A stretch of 64,000 nucleotides of DNA, taken from NCBI GenBank assembly GCA_035489435.1, contig DATHKG010000023.1; one strand, given 5' to 3'. The position numbers were made by a program, and so were the translations under genes. Position 1 is the first letter of the stretch. Each line of letters starts with the position of its first letter. The notes below the pieces were generated by a model. That model worked only from the letters and a program-made list of their open reading frames with translations, did no database searches and had not been told where the DNA came from. This DNA comes from DATHKG01 sp035489435. Lineage in GTDB: Bacteria; Bacteroidota; Bacteroidia; Chitinophagales; Chitinophagaceae. Positions 1 to 9,200 of the stretch are shown in pieces.

Positions 1-356
1 TCAAAATTATCAAGCCAATTAGGGCTATTGCCATTATTTGATTGATGGGCGGATGATTCCTTCATGTGAAAAAAGATACCGCTGTTTCCGGCTTTGGATA
101 CTTTCCATTCAAAAGCAAGTTCGAAGTTCTTATAAGCTGTTTTGGTGACAAGATCAATATTGGGAACACCCGTTTGTGTAACCAGGGCGCCATTCACAAC
201 CCGCCAAGCTTTGCCTGGAAAGCTGTCCATGTTATAACCACGCAATTTGCCGGTTGAGCCGCCATTAAATAAAGTTTCCCATTTACCAGTTTGAGCATTG
301 GCCACATCAGTTAGCAAGAGCAAAAAGCTGATGCAGAATAAAAAAAAGATTTTCAT
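1..356 (-). CDS. DUF1080 (3-keto-disaccharide hydrolase-like) secreted protein, C-terminus outside window
   Basis: Reading leftward from the ATG at 356, 118 codons are open to the window edge, so the gene is partial. The first ~22 residues (MKIFFLFC... ending NAQ) are a standard Sec signal peptide. The mature part shows the start of the DUF1080 beta-sandwich: WETLFNGG near the N-terminus, W-R-V-V-N-G-A-L, an L-V-T-K-T-x-Y-x-N-F-E-L strand, F-E-W-K and the N-S-G-I-F-F motif. DUF1080 proteins are secreted or periplasmic, often act on glycosides or disaccharides, and are abundant in Chitinophagaceae. The gene is transcribed leftward, away from the sigma gene. A small rightward reading frame at 66-257 is a shadow of it. 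Family call fairly sure; substrate unknown. Confidence 0.8.
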   Translation of the reverse strand, partial: MKIFFLFCISFLLLLTDVANAQTGKWETLFNGGSTGKLRGYNMDSFPGKAWRVVNGALVTQTGVPNIDLVTKTAYKNFELAFEWKVSKAGNSGIFFHMKESSAHQSNNGNSPNWLDNF

Positions 357-889
357 AAATAGCAGTTGACTAGATGATAAAAAAGAATAACCGAAACGCT
401 CTCATAGGATGTCTGAAACTGAAAACTTCCTTTTCCATCTTGGGGCAGGACAGGTCTGCTCAGAGTCATTGACCAGTAATTAAGTATAGGCCTTACTGTC
501 CAGTAAGATAAAGGGTAAATGTGATTAATAATTACTTTCTGCATAATCCATCGGATTTTTGACAGCCTTATGATACATAATGGGGATATGAACGAACGCA
601 TTTATCATTCATTGAATCTTCTAGCTTCAATAAACGTTTTTTGATTGGATCAAATCCAGCTTCATGTGACTTAATGTTATTAGCTGAGCTCCATGTGTGA
701 TCACTCATGTACTATTGTTTGGACGTTCGGAATGCCAGGAAGGCAGCTTCCTGTACTGCTTTTACGTAAATAAATTTTAGCTACTCATTTAGGTGATAAA
801 AATATACTTTCATAATTTATATAATTCGCTCGCCGCATTGCTGGTTTCATAATTACCATTAAATTTATACAGACTATTTATACCAAAAC
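357..889. other. intergenic region between divergent DUF1080 and sigma genes
   Basis: About 530 bases with no convincing gene. A leftward frame at 353-601 has no family resemblance and overlaps the DUF1080 start. One short perfect inverted repeat is visible at 492-507 (CTTACTG, two-base spacer, CAGTAAG); it could be an operator for either divergent gene. Otherwise AT-rich sequence in which I see no clear Bacteroidota -33/-7 promoter pair. Confidence 0.4.
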
Positions 890-1465
890 TTGCCATTAGA
901 AAAAGACTTGCTGATTAAAATTACCGAAGGCGATGAACTTGCCTTTAAGCAGTTTTTTGAATACTATGTAAAAAAAATTTACCAGTTTACACTGGGCTAT
1001 GTTAAACATAGTGCTGAAGCCCAGGACATCACGCAAACTGTCTTTATAAAAATTTGGGAAAAACGATCTGAAATCAACTTTTCCCAGTCAATTGATGGTT
1101 TTGTTTTCACCATTACCTACAGAGTTATCATTGATGCGTTCAGGCGATCCAGCTCTAAATTCCCCGAAAAAAACAGACGGGAATTTTCTGACAATATGGC
1201 TTCGTCTAATCGTTCCGATGACCTGTTACATGCTCACCAACTTGAATCGTTGTATGAGCAATCACTTCGGAATTTGCCACCGAAAAGGAAGGAAATTTTT
1301 ATACTAAGCAGGCATTTTGGGCTTTCAAACCGGGAAATTGGAGAACGCCTTGGCCTCTCCGTAAAAACGGTAGAAAATCAAATGACTGCAGCCCTGGCTA
1401 CTCTTAGACGATTCTTTTTAAATTCAGACCTTATCCCGGCAATCATCTTGTACCTGTTTTATTAA
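890..1465 (+). CDS. ECF RNA polymerase sigma factor (sigma-70 family, FecI/RpoE type)
   Basis: A 191-residue protein. Sigma region 2 spans about residues 20-90 (F-F-E-Y-Y-V-K-K-I-Y, A-E-A-Q-D-I-T-Q-T-V-F-I-K-I-W, then Y-R-V-I-I-D-A-F-R-R). Sigma region 4 spans about 125-175 (L-P-P-K-R-K-E-I-F, G-L-S-N-R-E-I-G-E-R-L-G-L-S-V-K-T-V-E-N-Q). This is the Bacteroidota type that pairs with a FecR anti-sigma factor and an STN-domain TonB receptor. The start is a TTG at 890; no ATG exists between the upstream in-frame stop at 860-862 and the conserved region. A hydrophobic tail closes the protein. The gene converges on the pyruvyl transferase gene with only 17 bases between stops. The nearest FecR gene lies about 8.3 kb away, beyond the SusCD operon. 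Confidence 0.9.
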   Translation: MPLEKDLLIKITEGDELAFKQFFEYYVKKIYQFTLGYVKHSAEAQDITQTVFIKIWEKRSEINFSQSIDGFVFTITYRVIIDAFRRSSSKFPEKNRREFSDNMASSNRSDDLLHAHQLESLYEQSLRNLPPKRKEIFILSRHFGLSNREIGERLGLSVKTVENQMTAALATLRRFFLNSDLIPAIILYLFY

Positions 1466-1482
1466 CCGGCTGAAAAATTGAG

Positions 1483-2733
1483 TTAGACCTTTGCCAGGCT
1501 CTTTTTTACGATTTCCATAGTGGCTTTCTGTCTGCCCACCACTATTTTCTGTGCTTCGGCTACTTTTTGTTTGGCTTTTTTGGGATTCTTCGCCACCCAC
1601 AAAACGGTTGGTACAATGTTTTTAACTTCGTCATCCACGTCATGGTCAAACAGCCATTCACCCAATCCTATATCGCGCCACATAATTCCTTTACTGGTCT
1701 GTTCTTTAAACCGGCACACTATCGCGGGAATGCCATGCCCGATACACATAATGGGAGAATGTTGTTCATTGCCAAATATACCGGCCGAAAGTTTGTAAGT
1801 ACTAAGCGCTTCATCAGTGAGCCAGTATCGATCGCGCCAAACAACTTTACTCTTGATATCATCAGGCAATGGATCGTACAACATTTCCTTACCTATTGCT
1901 ACCTGTGTCTGATCTTCCGGAACGATCAGAATTTTCAGATCTGTTTGCTGCACTACTGCGATGATGGCATCCCGTAATGGTTTGTGATCATGTTCTTTCA
2001 TGGCCTGGTTTCGGGCATCTCTTTCCGCGTTGAAAGCGGCGTTCTTGCTAGGAATTAACCAATAAGGGGTATTGCGATATTTAGGAATTACGCACATAAA
2101 TTTCCCTTCTTTTAATCCATGCTCTTCCAGGAAAGTTTTTGCTGCAACATCGTTCAGTATATCAGTAGCAAATGCACCATCGGGTCCAAACTCCATTATT
2201 TTTGATGCAGCTCCATTAGATTTAGCAAAGTTCAAAGAAGCTGAATCCCTGAAAAAAGCAAAATCCGCCTTTGTTAGTAACTCTATCCCTTCCGGAGATT
2301 TATCGCTATAGGTAATTCCATAGATGCCATACGGTTTACCGGTTTCCTTTGACCAGCGGGCAACATCAGTTTTGGCAACCAGTGAGGGCCCTGATCCATG
2401 CAGGAGAAAATCACATTCGCTGAAAGCCCGGGCCACAGCTTCTTTGTCCGCACCCGTAAAAATTTCAAGGTTTGGAAAACGTTTTGAAATTATTTCTTTC
2501 GCGCCATTGTCCAGGGTATTTGCCCAGAGACGCACTTCTGCATCCGGAACATATTTCTCCAGCAGATGAAGTACACCGGGTGTATGCGCTATATCACCAA
2601 TGTTTACCGTTTGCCAGCCAGATCTTAAAACGATCTTCTTTTTAGCAAGCCCTGCTTTTAAAAAATCCGGGAAAGTGGTTAACAGTCCCAATCCAAGGGT
2701 ACCGTTTTTGAGGAAATGTCGGCGTGTTTGCAT
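1483..2733 (-). CDS. Tat-signal polysaccharide pyruvyl transferase family protein (copy 1)
   Basis: A 416-residue protein. The N-terminus carries a twin-arginine signal (M-Q-T-R-R-H-F-L-K) and a hydrophobic stretch to about residue 27. The body matches the polysaccharide pyruvyl transferase family (CsaB/WcaK/EpsI fold): I-G-D-I-A-H-T-P-G early, a glycine-rich H-G-S-G-P-S-L segment near residue 112, F-G-N-E-Q-H-S-P-I-M and G-I-P-A-I-V-C-R-F near 320-345. Described enzymes of the family transfer pyruvate from PEP onto sugars in the cytoplasm; a Tat signal implies the periplasm or surface, where PEP is not expected. The role may therefore differ from classical pyruvylation. It is the last gene of the fecR-susC-susD operon and a diverged paralogue of its neighbour. 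Fold call confident, reaction uncertain. Confidence 0.75.
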   Translation of the reverse strand: MQTRRHFLKNGTLGLGLLTTFPDFLKAGLAKKKIVLRSGWQTVNIGDIAHTPGVLHLLEKYVPDAEVRLWANTLDNGAKEIISKRFPNLEIFTGADKEAVARAFSECDFLLHGSGPSLVAKTDVARWSKETGKPYGIYGITYSDKSPEGIELLTKADFAFFRDSASLNFAKSNGAASKIMEFGPDGAFATDILNDVAAKTFLEEHGLKEGKFMCVIPKYRNTPYWLIPSKNAAFNAERDARNQAMKEHDHKPLRDAIIAVVQQTDLKILIVPEDQTQVAIGKEMLYDPLPDDIKSKVVWRDRYWLTDEALSTYKLSAGIFGNEQHSPIMCIGHGIPAIVCRFKEQTSKGIMWRDIGLGEWLFDHDVDDEVKNIVPTVLWVAKNPKKAKQKVAEAQKIVVGRQKATMEIVKKSLAKV

Positions 2734-2742
2734 ATAAAAAAA

Positions 2743-3143
2743 TTAGTTAGAAGATTTAGTTAATCAGATAATTAAGTTGCTCAGATAAATTTGTGGTCAG
2801 ATATTTTAGTTAGTCAGAGAATTTATTTAGTAAGACAAATTCCGTTGCCCAGAATTTAGTTGCTCAGAATTTTGTTGTTAATAGAACTTAGTTAATCGAA
2901 AAATTAGTTAGTCAGATACTTTGGTTACTCAGATAATTGTAGTGATTTTAATACTTTGGACGCTTACTGCATACTTTTTTCTAAATGCTCCGGAAGTTTT
3001 CTGCATAAGGATTTTTATTAATGACTTAGGAAGATTACTGTATATCGTTTGTTTTAGTTATTTCGGAAGCTTACTGTTTATTGTTTTCCACTAAATACTT
3101 CTAAGCTTACTGTATACTGTTTTTACCAAAGACTTCGGAAAGC
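2743..3143. repeat. two sets of degenerate tandem repeats between pyruvyl transferase paralogues
   Basis: From 2743 to about 2939 there are about 12 loose copies of a 15-19 base unit close to TTAGTTAGTCAGATAATTT. From 2958 to 3143 there are about five copies of a roughly 36-base unit that begins GGAAGCTTACTGTATACTG, then a T-rich stretch and A-A-A-T-A-C-T-T-C. The second unit resembles the last ~36 bases of the upstream gene (3144-3180), suggesting it arose by duplication of that gene's 3' end. No spacer diversity and no exact repeat, so not a CRISPR. No coding frame is supported. Confidence 0.7.
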
Positions 3144-4520
3144 TTATTTCATACTGGCTTTGATATGGTTCATGGATGCCCTCTGTCTTTCTTCCACCAC
3201 CGCCATGGCAGCTTTTACTTTTGTTTTTGCCGCAGGATAATTTTTAACAATGGTTGAGAGCGCAGACACCAGTTCATCCGTCTTTACCACATCAATATCA
3301 AAAAGCCATTCAGGCAAACCGATATCTCTGAACATCCAGCCTTTGCGGCCGTTAGAAACCGGCCTGGCGTGCAGTATTGGAACACCTAAAGTGAGTGCCA
3401 TAATAAGAGTATGTGGCTCCATTCCAAATACCACGCTGGCATGTTGCAAAATACCCATGGTTTCATCAGCATTTGTCCACCACTCTTCACGGCACACTAC
3501 ATGAGATTTTATATCTGCGTCCAGCGAATCATACAATTGAATTTTTCCCTGCAGCCCTTCTTTCACTGCTTCAGGAAATATCAATACGCGTTGCCCCGTA
3601 TTTTTTACCCAGTAAGTAATCATTGCTTTCACTTTGTCGAGCCGCAAGCGGTCTTCCGCCAACTTTTCCGGGGTGGAACTAGGGTTCATCAGGTCGCCTG
3701 GCTTACCATCCTTCGAAGTATTGGTTCGGATGTTCACTGCCAAAAACTTTCCTTTCTCCAGTTTATTGGCCTGCAGGTAACGGAGCCCTGCTTCATTGTC
3801 AATAACATCAATTCCAAAACATCCATCGGGTGCAAACTCAAGAACCCTGGGTTTGAATGCATTTTCTTTTACAAACGCCAGTGAGTTTTTATCACGGCAA
3901 TATACAAACGCAGCCCTGTTCAATACATCGCGGTAAAACAACATCGAAGGGGGTGCCATTTTATCAAAGGACTGCCCATATGGTCCAAACGGTATCTTGT
4001 TATTGTAACAATACAGCATAGGCGCTAACAAACCAATCATGCCATCCCAGTTATAGTTAAATAGACCATAGTTGAAACTCATGCCGGAGTTGTGGATATA
4101 CATATTAGCTTTATCAAAAGCTTCTTTCAAATCGCTGTTCATAGGCGAATCTCCTTCCGAAAATAACCCGCGAACTATTTTTACTTTCGGAAAATATTTA
4201 GCTACCAGCGCTTCTGTAATAGGCCTGGGTGCTGCGTGCCAGAGTACAATTTCTGCATCCGGGATATAGCGTTCCAGGAGCCGGATTGTGCCGGGTGTAT
4301 GGCCAATATCCCCAACATTATAATCATTCCAGGAAGAACGCAGCAATACCGTTTTAGTTGCACTTCCTTTTTTCTCTGGTGCGTTTGAAGTATTAACTGG
4401 TGCGTTTACAGTATTCGCAGGTGCGTTTGAATTAGTCGCAGCAGTAACAGATCCGAAAGCCAACGGAAGCAAACCTAATCCGGATTTCTTAAGAAAATCT
4501 CTTCTTCCCTGGTTAGTCAT
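3144..4520 (-). CDS. Tat-signal polysaccharide pyruvyl transferase family protein (copy 2)
   Basis: A 458-residue paralogue of the downstream gene. A twin-arginine signal (N-Q-G-R-R-D-F-L-K-K) and hydrophobic segment are followed by a low-complexity linker of three 7-residue repeats (N-A-P-A-N-T-V type, about residues 28-48). The conserved domain then starts with V-L-L-R-S-S-W-N-D-Y-N-V-G-D-I-G-H-T-P-G. Other family marks are the H-N-S-G-M-S-F segment (about 139-145), G-M-E-P-H-T-L-I-M and G-V-P-I-L-H-A-R-P near 375-395. It lies 63 bases downstream of susD and 410 bases upstream of copy 1. Exported pyruvyl-transferase-fold proteins in a SUS locus suggest work on a glycan or cell-surface polymer, but that is inference. 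Confidence 0.75.
   Translation of the reverse strand: MTNQGRRDFLKKSGLGLLPLAFGSVTAATNSNAPANTVNAPVNTSNAPEKKGSATKTVLLRSSWNDYNVGDIGHTPGTIRLLERYIPDAEIVLWHAAPRPITEALVAKYFPKVKIVRGLFSEGDSPMNSDLKEAFDKANMYIHNSGMSFNYGLFNYNWDGMIGLLAPMLYCYNNKIPFGPYGQSFDKMAPPSMLFYRDVLNRAAFVYCRDKNSLAFVKENAFKPRVLEFAPDGCFGIDVIDNEAGLRYLQANKLEKGKFLAVNIRTNTSKDGKPGDLMNPSSTPEKLAEDRLRLDKVKAMITYWVKNTGQRVLIFPEAVKEGLQGKIQLYDSLDADIKSHVVCREEWWTNADETMGILQHASVVFGMEPHTLIMALTLGVPILHARPVSNGRKGWMFRDIGLPEWLFDIDVVKTDELVSALSTIVKNYPAAKTKVKAAMAVVEERQRASMNHIKASMK
4376..4438. repeat. three 21-bp tandem repeats inside the pyruvyl transferase copy 2 gene
   Basis: Units at 4376-4396, 4397-4417 and 4418-4438 share the core GGTGCGTTT followed by A/G-A/C-A-(G/T)-T-A-T-T. 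They encode the seven-residue linker repeats between the Tat signal and the catalytic-fold domain. Divergence between units is modest, so the expansion is probably fairly recent. Confidence 0.75.
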
Positions 4521-4583
4521 ACGTTATTATTTGTGGTATCCATATTCGTTTGAATATAGTTCAGGTAAATTATCTAAGGAAGT

Positions 4584-6287
4584 TCAATAACCGGGATTTT
4601 GTTGGAATACCGCATCTGTATTGGCATCTATCACCTTTTGTGGTATTGGCCAAAAATTGTTGAAATCGCGGATGGTATTTCCGGATGATGGTCCATTGGG
4701 AACAGAAGGTTTAGAATTATATTTTCTTACCCGATCAACCAGGCGTCCCATCCGGATAAGTGTTCTCAACCGGGGTTCTTCTACCACCAGTTCCCTTGCT
4801 CTTTCATCGAGTATATAATCTTCCGTAACGGCAGCAGGTAATACGGGAATAGCCTTGGCCCGGTTTCTAACCACGTTAATATCGGCAGCTGCCATTGTCA
4901 AATCCCCCTTGCGGAAATATGCTTCTGCACGAAGCAGATAGGTTTCTGCTACCCGCATGCGACTAAAATCTTTTACGGAGTTTCCATTAAGATTATTGTT
5001 ACCCAATTGTGTGCCTTCAATTTTCCGGAAATAAGGATAGTATTGTCTTAATGTATCTACAATGATATTGGTGAGTGAACCATCAAGTTTTACAATAAAT
5101 AATTCGCCATTTGGCGTCGCTCTTCTTGTTTGAATCAGCTTACCGAAATATTGATTATCTGCCGGGTTATTGTAATAATAATCACGCCTTATATTGAACC
5201 TGGAATTTCTGATATCCGTATTATCTAAACTCCAGACATCATATTTAAGATAATTTGTAGGAGAGTTAACGCCAATTCCACGGCCTAAACTATCATTAGG
5301 CAGGCATGCTATATTATTCGGAGAGCGCAGGCGGTCATACTCAGGTCCCCAATATCTTATACTATTGTTAGCGGAACTTGCACTAAAACTTCCGCCAACA
5401 GTAAAATTTTCAAACTGCCATGCCCACATTACTTCTTTATTACCTCTCGACTTGTTGATCTGTCCATCTGCAAAAATATCGGAGAAAACATCTCCTGGCC
5501 TTGAGGCAGCAGCTCCGAATCTTGCAGTCATGATTTCATAATCTCCGGCTTCTTTGCTGATAACCTTGGATGCGGCCTCAATAGACTTATCATAGTTAGA
5601 TGCATCCTTAGATTCCATCCCGATTGAAATATAAATTTCGCTTAGCAGGTGATAAGCTGCCGCCCTTGGTATTCTACCATCCGGCACAGTAGTAGGTAAA
5701 ATAGCAACAGCTTCTTCCAGGTCCTTTGCTGCAAAATTTAGTACCTCCAATCTCGGGCTGCGCACAAAATCAAATTTTGGTTCAACAGTTCGTTCCGCCA
5801 CAATGGGAACACCGCCATAAATATTAGCCAGGAAATTGTAGGTATATGCCCTGAAAAACAGTGCCTGTCCTTTTATGTTATTTCGTGCATCCGTGTCGAT
5901 TGGTAAATCCGGGTTGTCAATATCCTCCAGGATCTGGTTTGCCCGTACAATCATTTGCTTATAAGCCCAATCCCAGTAAATGATCGTAGCATCTAAATTC
6001 GGATTAAGTAAGCTGTAATCTTTGTTTCCACGAGAATCGTTTCTTCCCCATTGGGTTAAATCGGTACCCACCGTCATGTATTCAAAATTGTTGGAAGCGA
6101 TAATATGTTCCTGCCTGGCACCTTCATATAATCCTACAACAGCAGCATCATAACCGGCTTTATTGGTGAGCAGGTTCTCCGGGCTGAACCGATCCAATGG
6201 AACTTCATCCAGGTAGTCTTTACCACAGGAAAAACTAAATATGGCTATTGCGATATATGCGAGGTGTAATTTGTTTCTGTTTTTCAT
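4584..6287 (-). CDS. SusD/RagB-family outer-membrane nutrient-binding lipoprotein (copy 1)
   Basis: A 567-residue surface lipoprotein that binds glycan or peptide ligand over its SusC partner. The signal peptide ends in a lipobox F-S-F-S-C, immediately followed by the SusD start G-K-D-Y-L-D-E-V-P-L-D. The N-terminal SusD-like domain shows W-D-W-A-Y-K-Q-M-I-V-R-A-N-Q-I-L and F-F-R-A-Y-T-Y-N-F-L-A-N-I-Y-G-G-V-P. The C-terminal RagB domain ends with F-W-P-I-P-Q and Q-Q-N-P-G-Y, the usual end of the family. I chose the ATG at 6287 because it gives a normal lipoprotein signal; an ATG four codons upstream abuts the susC stop directly. Translationally close to susC. Confidence 0.93.
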   Translation of the reverse strand: MKNRNKLHLAYIAIAIFSFSCGKDYLDEVPLDRFSPENLLTNKAGYDAAVVGLYEGARQEHIIASNNFEYMTVGTDLTQWGRNDSRGNKDYSLLNPNLDATIIYWDWAYKQMIVRANQILEDIDNPDLPIDTDARNNIKGQALFFRAYTYNFLANIYGGVPIVAERTVEPKFDFVRSPRLEVLNFAAKDLEEAVAILPTTVPDGRIPRAAAYHLLSEIYISIGMESKDASNYDKSIEAASKVISKEAGDYEIMTARFGAAASRPGDVFSDIFADGQINKSRGNKEVMWAWQFENFTVGGSFSASSANNSIRYWGPEYDRLRSPNNIACLPNDSLGRGIGVNSPTNYLKYDVWSLDNTDIRNSRFNIRRDYYYNNPADNQYFGKLIQTRRATPNGELFIVKLDGSLTNIIVDTLRQYYPYFRKIEGTQLGNNNLNGNSVKDFSRMRVAETYLLRAEAYFRKGDLTMAAADINVVRNRAKAIPVLPAAVTEDYILDERARELVVEEPRLRTLIRMGRLVDRVRKYNSKPSVPNGPSSGNTIRDFNNFWPIPQKVIDANTDAVFQQNPGY

Positions 6288-6299
6288 AATCACGCGCAT

Positions 6300-9200
6300 T
6301 TAAAATGAAATATTTAATCCGGCTACAATTGTCCGCAGCAATGGCCCATTATTTCCAGGGCCTCTTCCACCTCCTCCATACTCAGGATCCCATCCTTCCC
6401 AGTCTGTCCAGGTATAAAGATTTTTACCACTTACATATACCTGGAGAGCTGACATCTTTACTTTACTCAGTAGTTGTTGCGGGAGATTGTATGAAAGCGA
6501 AACATCCTGTAGTCTTACAAAACTTCTGTCACCATACAAACCATAACCCAGCGGATTGCGATAATTAATGCGTGCTGCAGTGTTGATAGGATTTTCGGAT
6601 GTCCAATAAGGCAGGTCTAAAAAGTTTGCCTGGTCGTAAAAGTTGCTACCAGGATTTATTAGAGATGAAGAACTATAACCACCCTGTCTAATGTTAAACA
6701 CAAAGGAAAATTGGAAATTTCCGTAAGTCAGCATATTGGTTATTCCCATATTGTATTTAGGCTGGTTGCTACTAACTACTCTTCTGTCGGCAGGAGTGAT
6801 TACGCCATCAGGAACACCATTGGGACCGCTGATGTCTTTGAATTTAATATCACCGGCTTTCGCCCCCGGAATAGAGGACAAATCATCGCCTTTTTGAAAG
6901 ATGCCGTCAAAAACATAATCGAAGTTAGAACCAAGGGGATGACCGATGAACCAGCCGCTGGCAATATCGTCATCTTCAACTCCATCTCCATTAACATCTC
7001 TGCCAGTGAGCGCTACAATCTTATTCCTGTTGAAAGAAAATGCAAGATTGGTACTCCAGCCGAACATTTTCTTCTGAATGTTTACGGTTTTAAGATCAAC
7101 CTCAAGTCCATAGTTTTTTGTTTGGCCGATGTTTCTCAAAAATGATTCAAAGCCATTGGTATTCGGAATAGTCTGGTTTAATAACAGATCAAATGTATTG
7201 GCAGTATAAAAGTTGATTGAAGAAGTGATCCTGTTCGAAAAGGCCTGCACATCTACTCCAAAATTAAAACTCTCTGTTGTTTCCCAGCCCAGGTTTGGAT
7301 TGGCCAGGGTTGTTGTATACAAACCGACCGTTGATGCACTGCCATCGCCAAAAACATAATTTGATTGACCCACCTGGCTAAGTGAAGAATATTCACTAAC
7401 GCCACGGTTTCCATTCCTTCCCCATGACGCACGAAGTTTTAGAAAATCAATTTGATTAACATTTTTGAAAAAATCCTCATCACTAACGTTCCAGCTCAGT
7501 GCTACAGCGGGGAAAACACCATATTTGTTACCTGCACCAAACGCTGAGTACCCATCTCGTCTAACGCTCAGCGTTAACAAATATTTACTTCTAAAGGCGT
7601 ATCCCAGCCTAGCCATCGCTGAATTTTGTTTGTTCTCAGCTCCGCCCGATTCAATATTATAGCTATCGCCTATCTGGAGTGAATTGTAGGTAAGTGCATT
7701 ATTGAAAATATTCTGGCTCGAAAAAAATGAGAACTGGTTTTTAAATTCATAGATGCCGTAAAGCAGGGTCAAGTCGATGTCGTGATCCTTTGCTATCAGC
7801 TTCTTATATTTCAGGATATTTTCTACGGTTACATTCTGACTTTCACCAATTCGTTTTGAGCCCGATCCCAATCGGTTTAAGGGCTCGTAAGAATTGTTAT
7901 AGCCGAATTGTTTGGAGTCGGTTCTTGTATAGCCGGCATTTAGTTTATAGGAGAGTCCTTTGTAGATATTTACATCTGCGTAGGCATTGGTGAACAAAAT
8001 ATTTGTAACGGATTTGGCGTCGTTCAGGGTATGACCCAAAATAGGGTTGGATACCAATCCAAGATCCTGCGGTAATGGTCTTGGCGAAACACCGTCATCG
8101 AGATAAAGGCTTGCAAAAGGACTCAAATAAGTAGTAGCAGTAAGGTCGGCTCTTACGCCCGAATTATCCCTGGATGAATAACCTGAATTGATTCCGATTT
8201 TCAGCCAGTCGGTAGCATTCACAGAAAGATTTAAACGTGTAGAAATCCTGGTGAAATTATCTCCTATCACCGGCGATTTGGCGCTTGATCTTGCGCCGGA
8301 AAAAAAGTAGTTCACCCGGTCTGCTTTTCCTGAAACGCCTACTTCAAAATTTGACATAGGTGCATACTGCTTTATTTCTTCAAATGGGTCGATAGAAATT
8401 CCGGCGTCAATATTTTTTTGTTCAATTGGCTGAAAAGGAACGGGCCCACCTTCTGCAATTACCGCGTCTTTCCTGGCAGCGAGGTATTGTTCTGCATTTA
8501 ATAAATCTGGTTTATTGGCATAGTCTGACACACCGTAGTAAGAGTTGACTGTAAATTTCGGTTTGGAAGATTTTCCCTTCTTGGTAGTAATTTCTATAAC
8601 CCCATTTGCTGCCAGTGAACCATAAATGGCGGTGGAACTTGCATCTTTTAAAATATCGATGGATTCAATGTCACTTGGGTTTATATCTGCTAAACTCCCA
8701 CCTGCATACATGATACCATCCAATACAATCAAAGGGTTGTTATCGGCGGAGATGGAATTAATACCACGAATAATGATATTTCCCGACTGTCCCGGTCTTC
8801 CATTATCTGTCATCTGCACACCGGCAGTTGTACCTCTTAGTATCTGCGCTGCGTTCATATTCGGCTGCAGTCTTGTTTCTTCGATATTTACTCTTGCAAC
8901 CGCCCCGGTTAAATCTTTCTTCTTCGCTGTACCATAACCGATCACCACTACTTCACCAAGACTGCTGGTAAGACTTTTCAACTCTATCGTTAAGTCTGCG
9001 ATATTCCCGGTTAAAGTCATTTCCTGTGGCTCGTATCCAACATAAGAAAACACCAGTATATCGCTTTCCTTATTCGCTTCTATAGAAAAACGACCTGATG
9101 TATCTGTGGTAGTTCCGGAAAGCGTTCCCTTTATGTTTACGCTTACCCCTGGCAGTGGCTTTCCTTGTTCTCCCAATACCGTTCCGCGAATAGGGATAAC

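Noticed and set aside
66..257. 63-codon rightward gene
   Set aside because: It is antisense to a DUF1080 gene whose family motifs and signal peptide are clear.
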